A stretch of DNA of 64,000 nt. Origin: Vibrio pectenicida. Lineage in GTDB: Bacteria > Pseudomonadota > Gammaproteobacteria > Enterobacterales > Vibrionaceae. The stretch lies in assembly GCA_024347015.1 (NCBI GenBank), contig AP024889.1, positions 2,728,001 to 2,792,000 on the forward strand. The letters are read 5' to 3'. This document shows, in pieces, positions 45,525 through 55,474 of the stretch. The translations under genes were made by a program, and so were the position numbers. Under the pieces are notes generated by a model. That model was not told the origin of the DNA. It did not search any database and saw only the letters and a program-made list of their open reading frames with translations. Each line of letters begins with the position of its first letter. Position 1 is the stretch's first letter.

Positions 45525-46070
45525 TTAGCCGCTTAACCCACTTCGATACCTTGTCCAATCAAATACCAGCCCGGGATCAGTTTTACGCATTGGCGCAATA
45601 TATTGATGCCCGGTAATTCTGGGCAAGGTAATTTTAGGGAAACATGTTTGTATAACTTGAGTTATGATTGTCAGTGCCTGATATTGCTCATCGGTATACG
45701 CGATGAAATCACTGCCTTCCAGCTCAATACCAATCGAATAATCGTTGCATTTTTCTCGCCCAGCAAAGCTTGATACACCGGCATGCCAAGCTCTAGCTGT
45801 AAATGGCACAAACTGAACTACTTCACCATCTCGCCTAATTACACAATGAGCGGAAACCCTACTTTGATAAATAACTTCAAAAAAAGGGTGAGCTGTAGGT
45901 TCAAGCTGACCAGTAAATAACTGTTCAATGAAAGGTCCATCAAACTGTCCGGGCGGCAGGCTAATATTGTGAATCACCAATAAAGAAATATCTAGAGGAT
46001 CCGGTCTATGATCAAAAAATGGGGATGGGACATGTCGCGCTTTTTGATACCAACCTTTTTCATCGATCAT
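45525..46070 (-). CDS. ampD: 1,6-anhydro-N-acetylmuramoyl-L-alanine amidase AmpD
   Basis: 181 residues, Amidase_2 family. Zinc ligands are probably the His in LLVIHNIS, the His in ITGHQYIAP and the Asp in RKTDPG. It cleaves the peptide from anhydro-muropeptides in cytoplasmic peptidoglycan recycling, and its loss raises AmpC-type beta-lactamase in other bacteria. Several starts are possible (GTG ATG AAA ATG); the ATG at 46070 is 8 bases after AAAGG. It is divergent from nadC, the typical order before pilABCD. Confidence 0.93.
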   Translation of the reverse strand: MIDEKGWYQKARHVPSPFFDHRPDPLDISLLVIHNISLPPGQFDGPFIEQLFTGQLEPTAHPFFEVIYQSRVSAHCVIRRDGEVVQFVPFTARAWHAGVSSFAGREKCNDYSIGIELEGSDFIAYTDEQYQALTIITQVIQTCFPKITLPRITGHQYIAPMRKTDPGLVFDWTRYRSGLSG

Positions 46071-46202
46071 TTTCATCACCTTTACTGTTGTTAAGTTCTT
46101 GATTTTATAATTTTGGACATTAAATACCAGAATAATGGCTGAATTTCCTTTCCAGTCATCGTATCATGCCCGACTCATGTACAACTGCCTATTAAATTTG
46201 TG

Positions 46203-47090
46203 ATGACGCATCCCCATAACAGCAACGAACGACTTGAGTATTTAAAACAACAATTACCAACAGAAATTTCTCACTCGGTAATCAAAGCAATCAAAGAGGA
46301 CTTGGGCGGCACGCTTGATCCTACCGCTGATATTACTGCAAGTTTAATCCCAGAAAGCGCTCACAATGAAGCAACTATTATTACTCGTGAGCACGGTATA
46401 TTTTGCGGTCGCGCTTGGGCAGATGAAGTTTTCAAACAGCTAGGTGGTGAGGTCAATATCGACTGGCATGTCAAAGACGGGGACCCAGTCGAACCAAACC
46501 AAGTCCTTTGCCATCTTTCTGGACCATCTCGGGCTTTATTAACTGGCGAACGTAACGCAATGAACTTTATACAAACATTGTCAGGTTGCGCCACTGTTAC
46601 AGCCCAATACGCCAAACAGCTGGAAGGAACTGGCTGTCGCCTTCTCGATACCCGAAAAACGATTCCCGGCTTACGCAGTGCTTTAAAGTATGCCGTCACC
46701 TGTGGGGGAGGCTTTAATCATCGTATTGGTGTCTTCGATGCTTATCTCATCAAAGAGAATCACATTATTGCTAATGGTGGGATTAGCCAAACCATTCATG
46801 CAGCAAAGCAACTTCACCCAGACAAGCCTATTGAAGTCGAAACGGAAAGTTTGCAGGAGCTGACGGAAGCCATTAATGCTGGTGCTAACATTATTATGCT
46901 GGACAATTTCACCACTGATATGATGCGTGAGGCTGTCAGAATTAACGCAGGTCGCGCCGCATTGGAGAATTCGGGTAACGTTACTCTAGAGACTCTGCGA
47001 GAATATGCGAAAACCGGTGTCGATTATATTTCTGTTGGGGCGTTAACCAAGCATATCAAAGCACTCGACTTATCGATGCGCTTCAAATAG
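46203..47090 (+). CDS. nadC: nicotinate-nucleotide pyrophosphorylase (quinolinate PRTase)
   Basis: About 295 residues. Conserved LDTRKTIPGLRSALKYAVTCGGGFNHR, KENHI and VETESLQEL segments carry the substrate-binding Arg, Lys and Glu residues. It makes nicotinate mononucleotide from quinolinate and PRPP in de novo NAD synthesis. No Shine-Dalgarno is visible; the ATG at 46203 directly follows a GTG at 46200. A GGGAGAG/CTCTCTC hairpin without a T-run (47098-47122) follows the stop. Confidence 0.94.
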   Translation: MTHPHNSNERLEYLKQQLPTEISHSVIKAIKEDLGGTLDPTADITASLIPESAHNEATIITREHGIFCGRAWADEVFKQLGGEVNIDWHVKDGDPVEPNQVLCHLSGPSRALLTGERNAMNFIQTLSGCATVTAQYAKQLEGTGCRLLDTRKTIPGLRSALKYAVTCGGGFNHRIGVFDAYLIKENHIIANGGISQTIHAAKQLHPDKPIEVETESLQELTEAINAGANIIMLDNFTTDMMREAVRINAGRAALENSGNVTLETLREYAKTGVDYISVGALTKHIKALDLSMRFK

Positions 47091-47303
47091 TGATAATATT
47101 GGGAGAGAAACACTCTCTCAATGTCTCATATAAGACACATAAAAATAGCTCTACCTTGAGTCATTATGCAAAAATACTGTGCATAGTTGATTAATTCCAT
47201 TAACCATTCTCACTTATCTTATCTATTTTCGAAGCGAGTATTGCTTTGTCTCCATATAATCGGCGTGACTCATTTCAGCAAACGATTAGCGGTGACACCA
47301 GCA

Positions 47304-47735
47304 ATGAAACAGACACCAGGCTTTACACTTATAGAGCTAATGATAGTTGTCGCTATCATAGGTATCTTGTCATCATTTGCTATTCCAACCTACCAAAGCT
47401 ACACAAAACGTGCACATGCAAGTGAAATATTAAGCACAATGTCAGCTTTGAAGGTAGCCGTTGGCATTTGTATATCGACAACAGGTTCATCAATTCATTG
47501 CACTTCCGGCCAAAACGGAGTTCCAGCCAAACAAGACTTCAACAGCTATTCTATTGAGTCCCTATCAACTGATGAAGAGAATATCATCAAAGCCGTAACT
47601 ATAAGTTCAAAAGGCTCACTACCCTCTGATTCAGTCATCTCTTTAACCAGCCAAATATCGACAACTGGCCTTACTTGGAAGGTTAATTGCACCGGTATCG
47701 ATAATCAAAGCTGGTGTCCGAGACATGCCAAATGA
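47304..47735 (+). CDS. pilA: type IV major pilin PilA
   Basis: 143-residue type IVa prepilin. Short leader MKQTPG cleaved before F7, then the hydrophobic helix [22 protein letters not shown] with the conserved Glu at mature position 5. Four cysteines (C56, C66, C129, C138) could make two disulphides, one closing a C-terminal D-region loop. By position it is the PilA (chitin-regulated competence pilus) homologue of vibrios, used in DNA uptake and attachment. The start is weakly supported (GGTG about 9-10 bases upstream); longer frames back to 47187 are not pilin-like. It overlaps pilB by 4 bases. Confidence 0.9.
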   Translation: MKQTPGFTLIELMIVVAIIGILSSFAIPTYQSYTKRAHASEILSTMSALKVAVGICISTTGSSIHCTSGQNGVPAKQDFNSYSIESLSTDEENIIKAVTISSKGSLPSDSVISLTSQISTTGLTWKVNCTGIDNQSWCPRHAK

Positions 47736-49396
47736 GCCAGCTTCCTCAATTACTGTGCAATGCAAATTTTATTAATGCTCAGCAAGTTGAAGCTACTCTT
47801 GCGACAATGAAAGCAGAACAAATTGACGCTTGCTCTGCTCTAACTCGACTTGATAATGTTACGCCTATAACACTAGCTGAAACTCTTAGTAAATTATTTA
47901 ATCTCCCCGTGGTCTCACTGGACAGTTTTGACTATCAATCATGTTGTGAGCAACTAGGGGTTAGCCATTTAATCCACCAGCACTTGGCTTTACCGTTGGA
48001 AATTACACACTGTCAATTGCTGATTGCGGTTGCAGACCCCTCAAACTCAATTACAGAGCAAGAGTTTAACTTCATGACAGGCTTAAATATAAAATGCGTG
48101 CTCGTCGAAGTTAGTCAATTAACCCATGCTATACACTCACTGTATGGCTCAGAGAGTGCTAATCAACAATACAATACAAAACATATAAGCAGTAACGAAC
48201 TAGAGCATTTAGTCGATGATGTTAGATCTAAAGAAGAAGGTATTGAGCAAGATAATTCTCTTATTAGCCGTTATATACATCAAATAATATTGGAAGCCGT
48301 ACGTAAGAAAGTTTCAGACATTCACTTTGAACCCTACGATGGCTGGTTTAGAATCCGATTTCGCTGCGACGGGTTATTGATAGAAGCACACCAACCTCCT
48401 CATCAAATTTATCAAAGGTTAGTATCTAGGCTCAAAATCTTAGCGCAGCTCGATATATCTGAGCGCCGACAACCTCAAGACGGCCGTATCACTTTCAACT
48501 TAACAGAGTCGAATATTATCCACATCCGCATTTCAACTTTGCCCACTATGTGGGGCGAGAAGATAGTATTAAGACTACAAAACAATCAAGTAACAAACCT
48601 AGATCTTACCTTTCTGGGGTACGACTCATATCAACGTCAAGTGTTTACCCAAGCACTCCACAAGCCTCAAGGTCTGATACTTATCACAGGCCCAACCGGA
48701 AGTGGTAAAACGCTATCTTTATACAGTGGGTTAACTTTACTAAACAAAGGGAGTATCAATATTTCAACAGCAGAAGATCCTGTGGAAATCAGCTTACCTG
48801 GTATCAACCAAGTCCAGATTCAGCCTCAAATTGGATTTGGGTTTGCTCAAGCACTGCGAGCCTTTCTCCGTCAAGATCCAGATGTAATTATGGTGGGAGA
48901 AATACGTGATAAAGAAACCGCAGACATTGCTACAAAGGCTGCTCAAACCGGTCATCTTGTTCTGGCAACTCTACACACTAACTCAAGCACTGAAGCTATT
49001 GTACGCTTAAAAAATATAGGCATTGAATCTTATAACATCGCGGCTTCACTCAGCCTTGTCATTGCCCAAAGATTAGTCCGTCGACTTTGCCCTCTCTGTA
49101 AATGTGCAGACACAGTGCCTGCAAATATCCCCCAAGTAAAAGGGACCGTTTATTATCAAGCATCGGCTAATGGATGCAATGCTTGTAATCAGGGATATCT
49201 TGGGAGAATAGGTATCTACGAAATGTTAAGTATTACCCCAGAGTTAACCCAATCGATACTCAAGCAAGATACTCAAGCACAGCTTGATAAACTTGCTAAA
49301 AAACAAGGGATGAAAACACTTAACCAGTTAGGTATACAAAAAGTTTGTGAAGGTGTCACCAGTCACGCAGAACTGCAACGAGTATTGGTACGATGA
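47732..49396 (+). CDS. pilB: type IV pilus assembly ATPase PilB
   Basis: 554 residues. N-terminal T2SSE_N-type domain, then the ATPase with Walker A GPTGSGKT, an Asp box in TAEDPVEI, Walker [15 protein letters not shown] and the His box [12 protein letters not shown]. Two CxxC-type pairs (LCPLCKC and NGCNACNQG) make the tetracysteine zinc site of extension ATPases. It drives pilin polymerisation. The start ATGA overlaps the pilA stop at 47732; a frame extending to 47714 is not needed. Confidence 0.94.
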   Translation: MSQLPQLLCNANFINAQQVEATLATMKAEQIDACSALTRLDNVTPITLAETLSKLFNLPVVSLDSFDYQSCCEQLGVSHLIHQHLALPLEITHCQLLIAVADPSNSITEQEFNFMTGLNIKCVLVEVSQLTHAIHSLYGSESANQQYNTKHISSNELEHLVDDVRSKEEGIEQDNSLISRYIHQIILEAVRKKVSDIHFEPYDGWFRIRFRCDGLLIEAHQPPHQIYQRLVSRLKILAQLDISERRQPQDGRITFNLTESNIIHIRISTLPTMWGEKIVLRLQNNQVTNLDLTFLGYDSYQRQVFTQALHKPQGLILITGPTGSGKTLSLYSGLTLLNKGSINISTAEDPVEISLPGINQVQIQPQIGFGFAQALRAFLRQDPDVIMVGEIRDKETADIATKAAQTGHLVLATLHTNSSTEAIVRLKNIGIESYNIAASLSLVIAQRLVRRLCPLCKCADTVPANIPQVKGTVYYQASANGCNACNQGYLGRIGIYEMLSITPELTQSILKQDTQAQLDKLAKKQGMKTLNQLGIQKVCEGVTSHAELQRVLVR

Positions 49397-49409
49397 AAAG
49401 AATAAAAAG

Positions 49410-50627
49410 ATGTCAAATCACAAATTAAATACATACCTGTGGTATGGAATAGATTCAAGTGGGAGAACAATAAATGGAAAAATACTGGCTGTATGTCAAG
49501 CACAAATCATGGAGCAACTCAACGAACGAAATATTCAAGTAAGATTAATCAAGAAACGTCCGCTCGCAGCCTACAAACAAGTTCGAGAACGAGTTAGTAC
49601 AAAAGAAATCACCCGCCTTACACGTCAGTGGGCAAGCATGACAGCTTCAGGATTACCGATTGCAACCTCGCTCAAACTTATCGCAAATAACTCCCAGAGA
49701 GCGGGAGTTAAATCACTCACTTGGCTACTACGCCAGAAGCTCGAAGCAGGGTTATCAGTGACTCAAACTCTACAGCAGTCCTCTGAACATTTTGACTCCA
49801 TATTTCTGGCTATTGTGAATGCGGGTGAAAACACTGGACGACTTGCTGAAGCTCTTGAACGAGCGGCCAATTATAGAGAAAGAGCTGAATATCTACGCTC
49901 AAAAATGATAGGAGCTGCCATTTACCCAAGCTTGGTTTTAGCGACAGCTATACTGGTTACTATTCTAATGCTTACACAAGTTATACCCGAACTTGAGCGC
50001 ATGTTTACTAGCTATAATTCACCATTACCTTGGTTTACTCAACAAGTAATTAAACTATCGAGATTAACCCTAGATTACGGTATTTACACTGGAGCTATAA
50101 CTATTTTTATAACCTTCACTATTCGACTTGGTTACTGTCATTCAAATCGCTTTAGACATAGTCTGGATCGTTTAAAACTGAAAATTCCTTTATTTGGTAA
50201 GCTATACAGCCAAGCAGGTTTTACTTTGTTTAGTCGAACGCTAGCAACCTGTTTTGAGTCTGGAATTTCCATCACACCTTGTTTACATACTTCAGCGCGA
50301 ATATTCAAAAACGCTTACTACCAACAGAAGGTTCATGAACTAATTCAAGAAGTAAACTCTGGCCTAGCCCTTAATTTTGCTATGCGCCATAGTGGGATTT
50401 TCCCTGAATTTATGCTGCAAATGGTCATGCTCGGTGAAGAGTCTGGACGACTTGCTGATATGCTCAACCGTGTTGCCGATGAATATGAGACTGAAATTGA
50501 AAAGGCTATTGAGCACATGAGTCAAGCATTTGAACCTATTATGATCGTAATACTCGGCACAGTTGTCGCCAGTTTAGTGATCGCTATGTACCTACCTATC
50601 TTTAACTTAGTGAGTGTAATGAGCTAA
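49410..50627 (+). CDS. pilC: type IV pilus inner-membrane platform protein PilC
   Basis: 405 residues with two T2SSF domains, each with helical cytoplasmic bundles followed by hydrophobic segments. The repeat motif is seen as [16 protein letters not shown] in the first and [15 protein letters not shown] in the second copy. It couples PilB rotation to pilus growth. The ATG at 49410 lies 13 bp after the pilB stop; no strong Shine-Dalgarno is visible. Confidence 0.93.
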   Translation: MSNHKLNTYLWYGIDSSGRTINGKILAVCQAQIMEQLNERNIQVRLIKKRPLAAYKQVRERVSTKEITRLTRQWASMTASGLPIATSLKLIANNSQRAGVKSLTWLLRQKLEAGLSVTQTLQQSSEHFDSIFLAIVNAGENTGRLAEALERAANYRERAEYLRSKMIGAAIYPSLVLATAILVTILMLTQVIPELERMFTSYNSPLPWFTQQVIKLSRLTLDYGIYTGAITIFITFTIRLGYCHSNRFRHSLDRLKLKIPLFGKLYSQAGFTLFSRTLATCFESGISITPCLHTSARIFKNAYYQQKVHELIQEVNSGLALNFAMRHSGIFPEFMLQMVMLGEESGRLADMLNRVADEYETEIEKAIEHMSQAFEPIMIVILGTVVASLVIAMYLPIFNLVSVMS

Positions 50628-50676
50628 TATAATCCTCTTAAACCACTGCCTACATTCTAAATCGGCTGAATTATAT

Positions 50677-51546
50677 ATGAATCTCTTTTTTTATTACCCG
50701 TGGTTATTTCCAACCCTTGCAACCATATTTGGTCTGATCATCGGAAGCTTCCTCAATGTCGTCATTCATCGACTACCTAAGATTATGGAACAAGAATGGC
50801 ATAAAGAATGCGCGGAATGTTTCCCTGAGTATCAAATATCACCTCCAGTAGAAAACTTTAGCCTTAGCAAGCCACGTTCTCAATGCCCAAGTTGCAAAAC
50901 TAAAATTAGAAACATTGATAATATCCCTCTCATTAGCTGGCTGATGTTAAGAGGTAAATGTAATCATTGCCAAGCCAAAATCAGCGTACGATACCCACTT
51001 GTCGAGCTGCTATCTGCCCTATTAAGCTTTACCGTCGCATATCAATTTGAGTTCAGCTACTTTGCTGTTGCATTACTGTGCTTTACTTTTGTCCTAATCG
51101 CTGCAACTTTTATCGATTTAGACACTATGCTCTTACCGGACCAACTAACTCTTCCGCTTGTATGGTCAGGTATATATATTTCTCTAATTGGGGTAAGCCC
51201 AGTTTCTTTGCAAGATGCTGTTATAGGTGCCATTAGTGGGTACCTATGTTTGTGGACTGTCTACTGGGGGTTCAAACTTTTGACAGGCAAAGAAGGAATG
51301 GGCTACGGTGATTTTAAGTTATTAGCAGCTTTAGGGGCTTGGCTTGGTTGGCAATATTTGCCCATTATCGTCTTACTTTCTTCTTTAGTTGGGTTAGTTT
51401 TTGGAATCATTCAACTACGCTTGAAAAAACAAGGAATTGATAAAGCATTTCCTTTTGGACCGTACCTTGCTATTGCGGGATGGATAAGCGCACTCTGGGG
51501 AGAACAGATTTTAAGCTGGTACTTCACTCAAGTTATTGGAGTCTAA
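50677..51546 (+). CDS. pilD: prepilin peptidase / N-methyltransferase PilD
   Basis: 289 residues, multi-pass membrane aspartyl protease. The cytoplasmic loop has two CxxC pairs (C70/C73, C95/C98) as in classical bifunctional enzymes, and the catalytic aspartates are D149 ([11 protein letters not shown]) and D212 (GYGDFK). It cleaves and methylates PilA and, in vibrios, also type II secretion and MSHA pseudopilins. It lies 49 bp after pilC, completing pilABCD. Confidence 0.94.
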   Translation: MNLFFYYPWLFPTLATIFGLIIGSFLNVVIHRLPKIMEQEWHKECAECFPEYQISPPVENFSLSKPRSQCPSCKTKIRNIDNIPLISWLMLRGKCNHCQAKISVRYPLVELLSALLSFTVAYQFEFSYFAVALLCFTFVLIAATFIDLDTMLLPDQLTLPLVWSGIYISLIGVSPVSLQDAVIGAISGYLCLWTVYWGFKLLTGKEGMGYGDFKLLAALGAWLGWQYLPIIVLLSSLVGLVFGIIQLRLKKQGIDKAFPFGPYLAIAGWISALWGEQILSWYFTQVIGV

Positions 51547-51547
51547 T

Positions 51548-52162
51548 ATGCCTTTTGTTGTAGGCCTCACTGGTGGTATTGCCAGTGGAAAAACTACAGT
51601 TGCAGACCTGTTTAATTCTCACTTTGGTATTGAGATTATTGATGCCGATATAATAGCCAGACAAGTAGTTGAAAAAGGCTCTGTCGGGCTGGAAACTATA
51701 AAGTCTCATTTTGGGTCTAGTATCTTATTGAGTGACGGAACACTAAATCGAGCTAAACTAAGAAATATAGTCTTTACTTGTGAAGAGAATAAGAAATGGC
51801 TCAATGGGTTACTTCACCCTATGATTAGAGAAAAGATGCAATTAGATATTGCAAACATTTCTTCACAATATGCATTACTGGTGATCCCATTGATGGTGGA
51901 AAATAATCTACAAAGCTTGACTAATAGAGTCTTGGTAGTCGATGTGAATGAACAAACACAGTTGCATAGAACAATGGAAAGAGACAAGGTAGGGCTTGAA
52001 CAAGCGAAATCAGTCATTGCGGCTCAAGCAAGTCGTTCACAAAGACTGGCAGTTGCTGATGATGTGATAAAAAACGATGCAACAAACAAGGAACTTTTGC
52101 CTCAAATCACAGAATTACATCAAAAGTACCTAGAAATAAGTAGGGTAGATCGGTCAGAATAG
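51548..52162 (+). CDS. coaE: dephospho-CoA kinase
   Basis: 204 residues. P-loop GLTGGIASGKTTVA at the N-terminus and the CoA-binding DADIIARQVV. It performs the last step of CoA synthesis. The ATG at 51548 follows TGGAG by 6 bases and sits one base after the pilD stop. The pilD-coaE-zapD-yacG order is widely conserved in gammaproteobacteria. Confidence 0.94.
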   Translation: MPFVVGLTGGIASGKTTVADLFNSHFGIEIIDADIIARQVVEKGSVGLETIKSHFGSSILLSDGTLNRAKLRNIVFTCEENKKWLNGLLHPMIREKMQLDIANISSQYALLVIPLMVENNLQSLTNRVLVVDVNEQTQLHRTMERDKVGLEQAKSVIAAQASRSQRLAVADDVIKNDATNKELLPQITELHQKYLEISRVDRSE

Positions 52163-52189
52163 AGGAAGAATAATCAAAGGCTGCATGGA

Positions 52190-52930
52190 ATGACAACGCA
52201 CTATTTTGAACATCCATTGAATGAGAAAACTCGCATATATTTGCGCGTTGAAGCACTACTCAATCAATTGAGTATATCATCCCAATTTAGTGATGACATG
52301 CAGCATCTGCTATTTTTCCGCTCTCTATTTGACTTACTTGAAATTTTTGAACAAATACAGCTAAAAAGTGAATTAGCTAAAGATATAGAAAAACAACGCC
52401 TGTCATATCGTTCATGGCTACATGTCGAGGGCGTTGATCAGAAAATGCTCAATAATATCCTAACCGAGGTCGATGATGTACATAGCAAACTCATGGCAGC
52501 TGAACGCTTCGGTCAAAGTCTAAAAGAAGATCGTTTCCTCAGTACTATTAGGCAAAGATTCAACTTACCTGGAGGATCATGCTGTTTCGACTTACCGGCT
52601 CTTCATCACTGGCTTCATCTACCCATCAGACAAAAAACTGAAGACAGCAATCAATGGATCGAAAATCTACAGCCTTTAACCGATGCACTTAAACTCTGGT
52701 TACGCCTAACGCGAGAAACGGGGCACTTCCAACAACAAGAAGCCCTTTCGGGCTTTTATCAAAGCGACGCTGAGGATGCCAACATCCTTCGCTTGGAAAT
52801 TCCAATGGGGTACGGTGTATACCCAATGATTTCAGGTCACAAAAATCGCTTTGCTATCAAGTTTATCTTTTTTGCTTCTGGTCAAGCTTCCTGCGATAAT
52901 ATTGACTTCAAACTAGCCGTCTGTAGCTAA
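52190..52930 (+). CDS. zapD: cell division protein ZapD (YacF)
   Basis: 246 residues, the standard length. [16 protein letters not shown] at the N-terminus is the family hallmark, with an alpha-helical half then a beta domain ([18 protein letters not shown]). It binds the FtsZ C-terminal tail and bundles protofilaments at the Z-ring. AAAGG lies 9 bases before the ATG. Confidence 0.93.
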   Translation: MTTHYFEHPLNEKTRIYLRVEALLNQLSISSQFSDDMQHLLFFRSLFDLLEIFEQIQLKSELAKDIEKQRLSYRSWLHVEGVDQKMLNNILTEVDDVHSKLMAAERFGQSLKEDRFLSTIRQRFNLPGGSCCFDLPALHHWLHLPIRQKTEDSNQWIENLQPLTDALKLWLRLTRETGHFQQQEALSGFYQSDAEDANILRLEIPMGYGVYPMISGHKNRFAIKFIFFASGQASCDNIDFKLAVCS

Positions 52931-52963
52931 TCTTAGATAAATACTTTTGCAAAGAGGGTCACC

Positions 52964-53158
52964 ATGTCCAGAGTTTTTACCGTTGCTTGCCCAAAATGTG
53001 GCACCGATGTTAGGTGGGGTGAAAGCAGCCCTCATCGCCCATTCTGTAGTAAGCAGTGCCAAATGATAGACTTTGGAGGCTGGGCTGACGAAGAAAATTC
53101 GATCCCAGGAGCGCCGGATATGTCCGATACAGATAGTTGGTCAGAAGAGCCATACTAA
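52964..53158 (+). CDS. yacG: DNA gyrase inhibitor YacG
   Basis: 64 residues. Zinc ribbon with C9, C12, C28 and C32 (ACPKCG...[14 protein letters not shown]) and an acidic tail. E. coli YacG binds GyrB and inhibits gyrase. AGAGGGT precedes the ATG, and it follows zapD by 33 bp. Confidence 0.92.
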   Translation: MSRVFTVACPKCGTDVRWGESSPHRPFCSKQCQMIDFGGWADEENSIPGAPDMSDTDSWSEEPY

Positions 53159-53187
53159 TTGATGCTCGATAGGTTACACTACGATTT

Positions 53188-53218
53188 ATAAAAAAGCGGA
53201 GACCAATTGGTCTCCGCT
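53188..53218 (-). terminator. intrinsic terminator after rplS
   Basis: AGCGGAGACC-AATT-GGTCTCCGCT is a perfect 10-bp stem; on the minus strand it runs straight into at least six T residues. It is shared space between convergent yacG and rplS. Confidence 0.92.
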
Positions 53219-53245
53219 AATACTATGAGAACGCTAGTTAAAGCA

Positions 53246-53599
53246 TTACTTCTTAGCAAGTTTCTCTTTAATACGAGCAGACTTACCAGAACGCTCACGT
53301 AGGTAGTACAACTTGGCACGACGTACTGCACCACGGCGTTTAACTTCAATGCTATCAACCATTGGAGAGTGAGTTTGAAACGTACGCTCTACACCTTCAC
53401 CGTTAGAAATCTTACGTACAGTGAATGCAGAATGTAAACCACGGTTACGGATACCGATTACAACGCCTTCAAAAGCCTGTAAACGCTCACGATCACCTTC
53501 TTTTACCTTAACTTGAACTACAACTGTGTCACCAGGTGCAAAGTTAGGTAGGTCTTTTTTCATTTGCTCTTCTTCAAGAGCCTTGATGATGTTACTCAT
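53246..53599 (-). CDS. rplS: 50S ribosomal protein L19
   Basis: 117 residues, full length. Conserved [22 protein letters not shown] and [18 protein letters not shown]. It sits at the 30S-50S interface. It is the last gene of rpsP-rimM-trmD-rplS, 43 bp after trmD, with a strong terminator. Confidence 0.97.
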   Translation of the reverse strand: MSNIIKALEEEQMKKDLPNFAPGDTVVVQVKVKEGDRERLQAFEGVVIGIRNRGLHSAFTVRKISNGEGVERTFQTHSPMVDSIEVKRRGAVRRAKLYYLRERSGKSARIKEKLAKK

Positions 53600-53642
53600 T
53601 TTACTATTCCTAGAATAAACTGATACTAAATTTAATAGGTTA

Positions 53643-54383
53643 CTAAGCCTTATGTTCTTTAATGAACTCAGCCAGTAATTGTTCCTGTTCGTCAGTCAGA
53701 GCTAGGTTTTCCAAGAGCTCTGGTCTTCTCAGCCAAGTACGGCCCAGCGACTGTTTTTGTCGCCAACGACGAATGCCTTTATGGTTACCAGATGTCAGTA
53801 CTTGTGGTACTGGATTACCATCTAACACCTCAGGTCGCGTATAATGAGGGCAATCTAACAAACCATTAGCAAAAGAATCTTCTTCTGCCGACGCAAAATC
53901 CCCTAACACTCCCGGAATAAACCGAGAGACCGAGTCAATTAGCGTCATGGCTGGTATTTCTCCCCCCGTCATCACAAAATCTCCGATAGACCATTCTTGG
54001 TCAACTTCTGATTGGATGATACGCTCATCTACCCCTTCATAGCGGCCACAAATGAGAAGTAAATTCTCATTTTTTGCCAGCTCTTCCACCCCTTGCTGAT
54101 CGAGTTTTCGACCTTGGGGAGATAGGTAGATAACTTTCGTCGTCCCCGGTGAAGCTTTCTTAGCAGTATGAATAGCATCGCGCAAAGGCTGAACCATCAT
54201 TAACATACCAGGGCCACCACCGTAAGGTCTATCATCAACAGTGCGATGCTTGTCATAAGTGAAATCACGAGGATTCCATGTCTCAACTGACAAGAGACCT
54301 TTTTTTACCGCTTGACCTGTTACCCCATATTTAGTAACGCTGCGGAACATTTCAGGAAAAAGGCTAATTATGCCGACCCACAT
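53643..54383 (-). CDS. trmD: tRNA (guanine-N1)-methyltransferase TrmD
   Basis: 246 residues, SPOUT fold with the deep-knot SAM site ([37 protein letters not shown] segment [14 protein letters not shown]). It methylates G37 next to the anticodon to prevent frameshifting. The ATG at 54383 ([13 protein letters not shown]) matches E. coli and has GGTG five bases upstream; the ORF extension to 54410 is not supported. Confidence 0.96.
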   Translation of the reverse strand: MWVGIISLFPEMFRSVTKYGVTGQAVKKGLLSVETWNPRDFTYDKHRTVDDRPYGGGPGMLMMVQPLRDAIHTAKKASPGTTKVIYLSPQGRKLDQQGVEELAKNENLLLICGRYEGVDERIIQSEVDQEWSIGDFVMTGGEIPAMTLIDSVSRFIPGVLGDFASAEEDSFANGLLDCPHYTRPEVLDGNPVPQVLTSGNHKGIRRWRQKQSLGRTWLRRPELLENLALTDEQEQLLAEFIKEHKA

Positions 54384-54428
54384 GTTTTCACCAATATAAA
54401 CTTGGTTCAATCGCTCCGTTACTTGGAG

Positions 54429-54977
54429 TTAGAATCCAGGATCCCAGTCAACTTCGATCCGTTGAGCTTGGCGATCAATTAACGTGATCACTTGCTCTTC
54501 AAGGAACGGAATTAGTCGTTCCTTTTGCCCAAAAGCATCTTTCAGATTTGCTTTCACTACCAAAACATCATTGGAGCCTGTTTCGAGCATGTCAGAGACA
54601 ATACCCAAGTCGTAACCTTTGTTAGTCACCACCTGCATTCCAATAAGATCACGCCAGTAGAACTCATCTTCTGGCAATTCTGGTAACACCGCAGGGTCTA
54701 TCGCAATTTCAAAGTTAGTCAATAATTGCGCGTCTTCACGTACATTTAGACCATCCACTTTAACAACCAAACTTTTGTTATGGCGCTTCCAGCTTTCTAC
54801 TTTGTGCTCAACCCATTCACCTTTTTGGTTTATAAACCATGGTGAGTAATCAAATATGCTTTCGGCATTGTCTGTATAGGAAAAAACCTTAAGCCAGCCA
54901 CGAATGCCGTAAGAAGCACCAAACTTACCTACTACAATTTTGTCGCTGCTCATTGTTTCTTTACCTTTCATCGACAT
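54429..54977 (-). CDS. rimM: 16S rRNA processing protein RimM
   Basis: 182 residues with the N-terminal RimM barrel ([22 protein letters not shown]) and the C-terminal PRC-barrel ([13 protein letters not shown]). It helps mature the 30S head and binds S19. Starts at 54977, 54971 and 54953 are all in frame; the first gives the E. coli length, the last has AAAGG about 10 bases upstream. It lies between rpsP and trmD. Confidence 0.94.
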   Translation of the reverse strand: MSMKGKETMSSDKIVVGKFGASYGIRGWLKVFSYTDNAESIFDYSPWFINQKGEWVEHKVESWKRHNKSLVVKVDGLNVREDAQLLTNFEIAIDPAVLPELPEDEFYWRDLIGMQVVTNKGYDLGIVSDMLETGSNDVLVVKANLKDAFGQKERLIPFLEEQVITLIDRQAQRIEVDWDPGF

Positions 54978-54999
54978 AAGCTAATTACTTCTTTTAAAA

Positions 55000-55248
55000 T
55001 TAAGCTGCTTTTTGAGCATCTTTAACTAGCTTAGCTACGCGGTCAGATAGAGATGCGCCTTGACCAACCCAATGGTTAACACGCTCTAGGTCTAAACGTA
55101 GACCTTCTTCTTGACCCTTAGCCGTTGGGTTAAAGAAACCCACTTTTTCGATAAAACGGCCAGTTGCAGCATTACGGCTGTCCGCTACTACGATTTGATA
55201 AAATGGACGCTTCTTCGCGCCGTGACGTGCCAAACGAATGGTTACCAT
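55000..55248 (-). CDS. rpsP: 30S ribosomal protein S16
   Basis: 82 residues, standard. [25 protein letters not shown] is diagnostic. It is needed for early 30S assembly and is first in the rpsP-rimM-trmD-rplS operon. GAGGACGAC directly precedes the ATG. Confidence 0.97.
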   Translation of the reverse strand: MVTIRLARHGAKKRPFYQIVVADSRNAATGRFIEKVGFFNPTAKGQEEGLRLDLERVNHWVGQGASLSDRVAKLVKDAQKAA

Positions 55249-55281
55249 GTCGTCCTCTTTGCTTTCTCAAAAATAAAATTA

Positions 55282-55317
55282 ACCCCAGGGGCTGCTTATA
55301 TAAAAACAGCTTGGGGT
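55282..55317 (-). promoter_or_regulatory. rpsP mRNA leader hairpin
   Basis: On the minus strand ACCCCA/TGGGGT (6 bp) and GCTG/CAGC (4 bp) stack across a small asymmetric bulge, with a 12-base AT-rich loop. It lies between the predicted promoter and the rpsP start, so it is in the 5' leader. It could be a structural or autoregulatory element; no T-run follows. Confidence 0.45.
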
Positions 55318-55341
55318 CTCGTGCCAAAATAAAGCTCCGGA

Positions 55342-55369
55342 ATTTTACTCTTATTCCGCAGCAATGCAA
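55342..55369 (-). promoter_or_regulatory. predicted rpsP operon promoter
   Basis: Minus strand TTGCAT (55364-55369), 16-bp spacer, TAAAAT (55342-55347), giving a leader of about 87 bases before rpsP. The -35 match is modest, the -10 is good. Confidence 0.45.
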
Positions 55370-55474
55370 GGTATTTAGCTATTTTTTCACCAACCAGACG
55401 ATGACTTTATCTAACGATAAAAGGACGTTCTTTTGTGATCTAGCTAACTACTTGAATTTTTAATTAGTAAAAGA

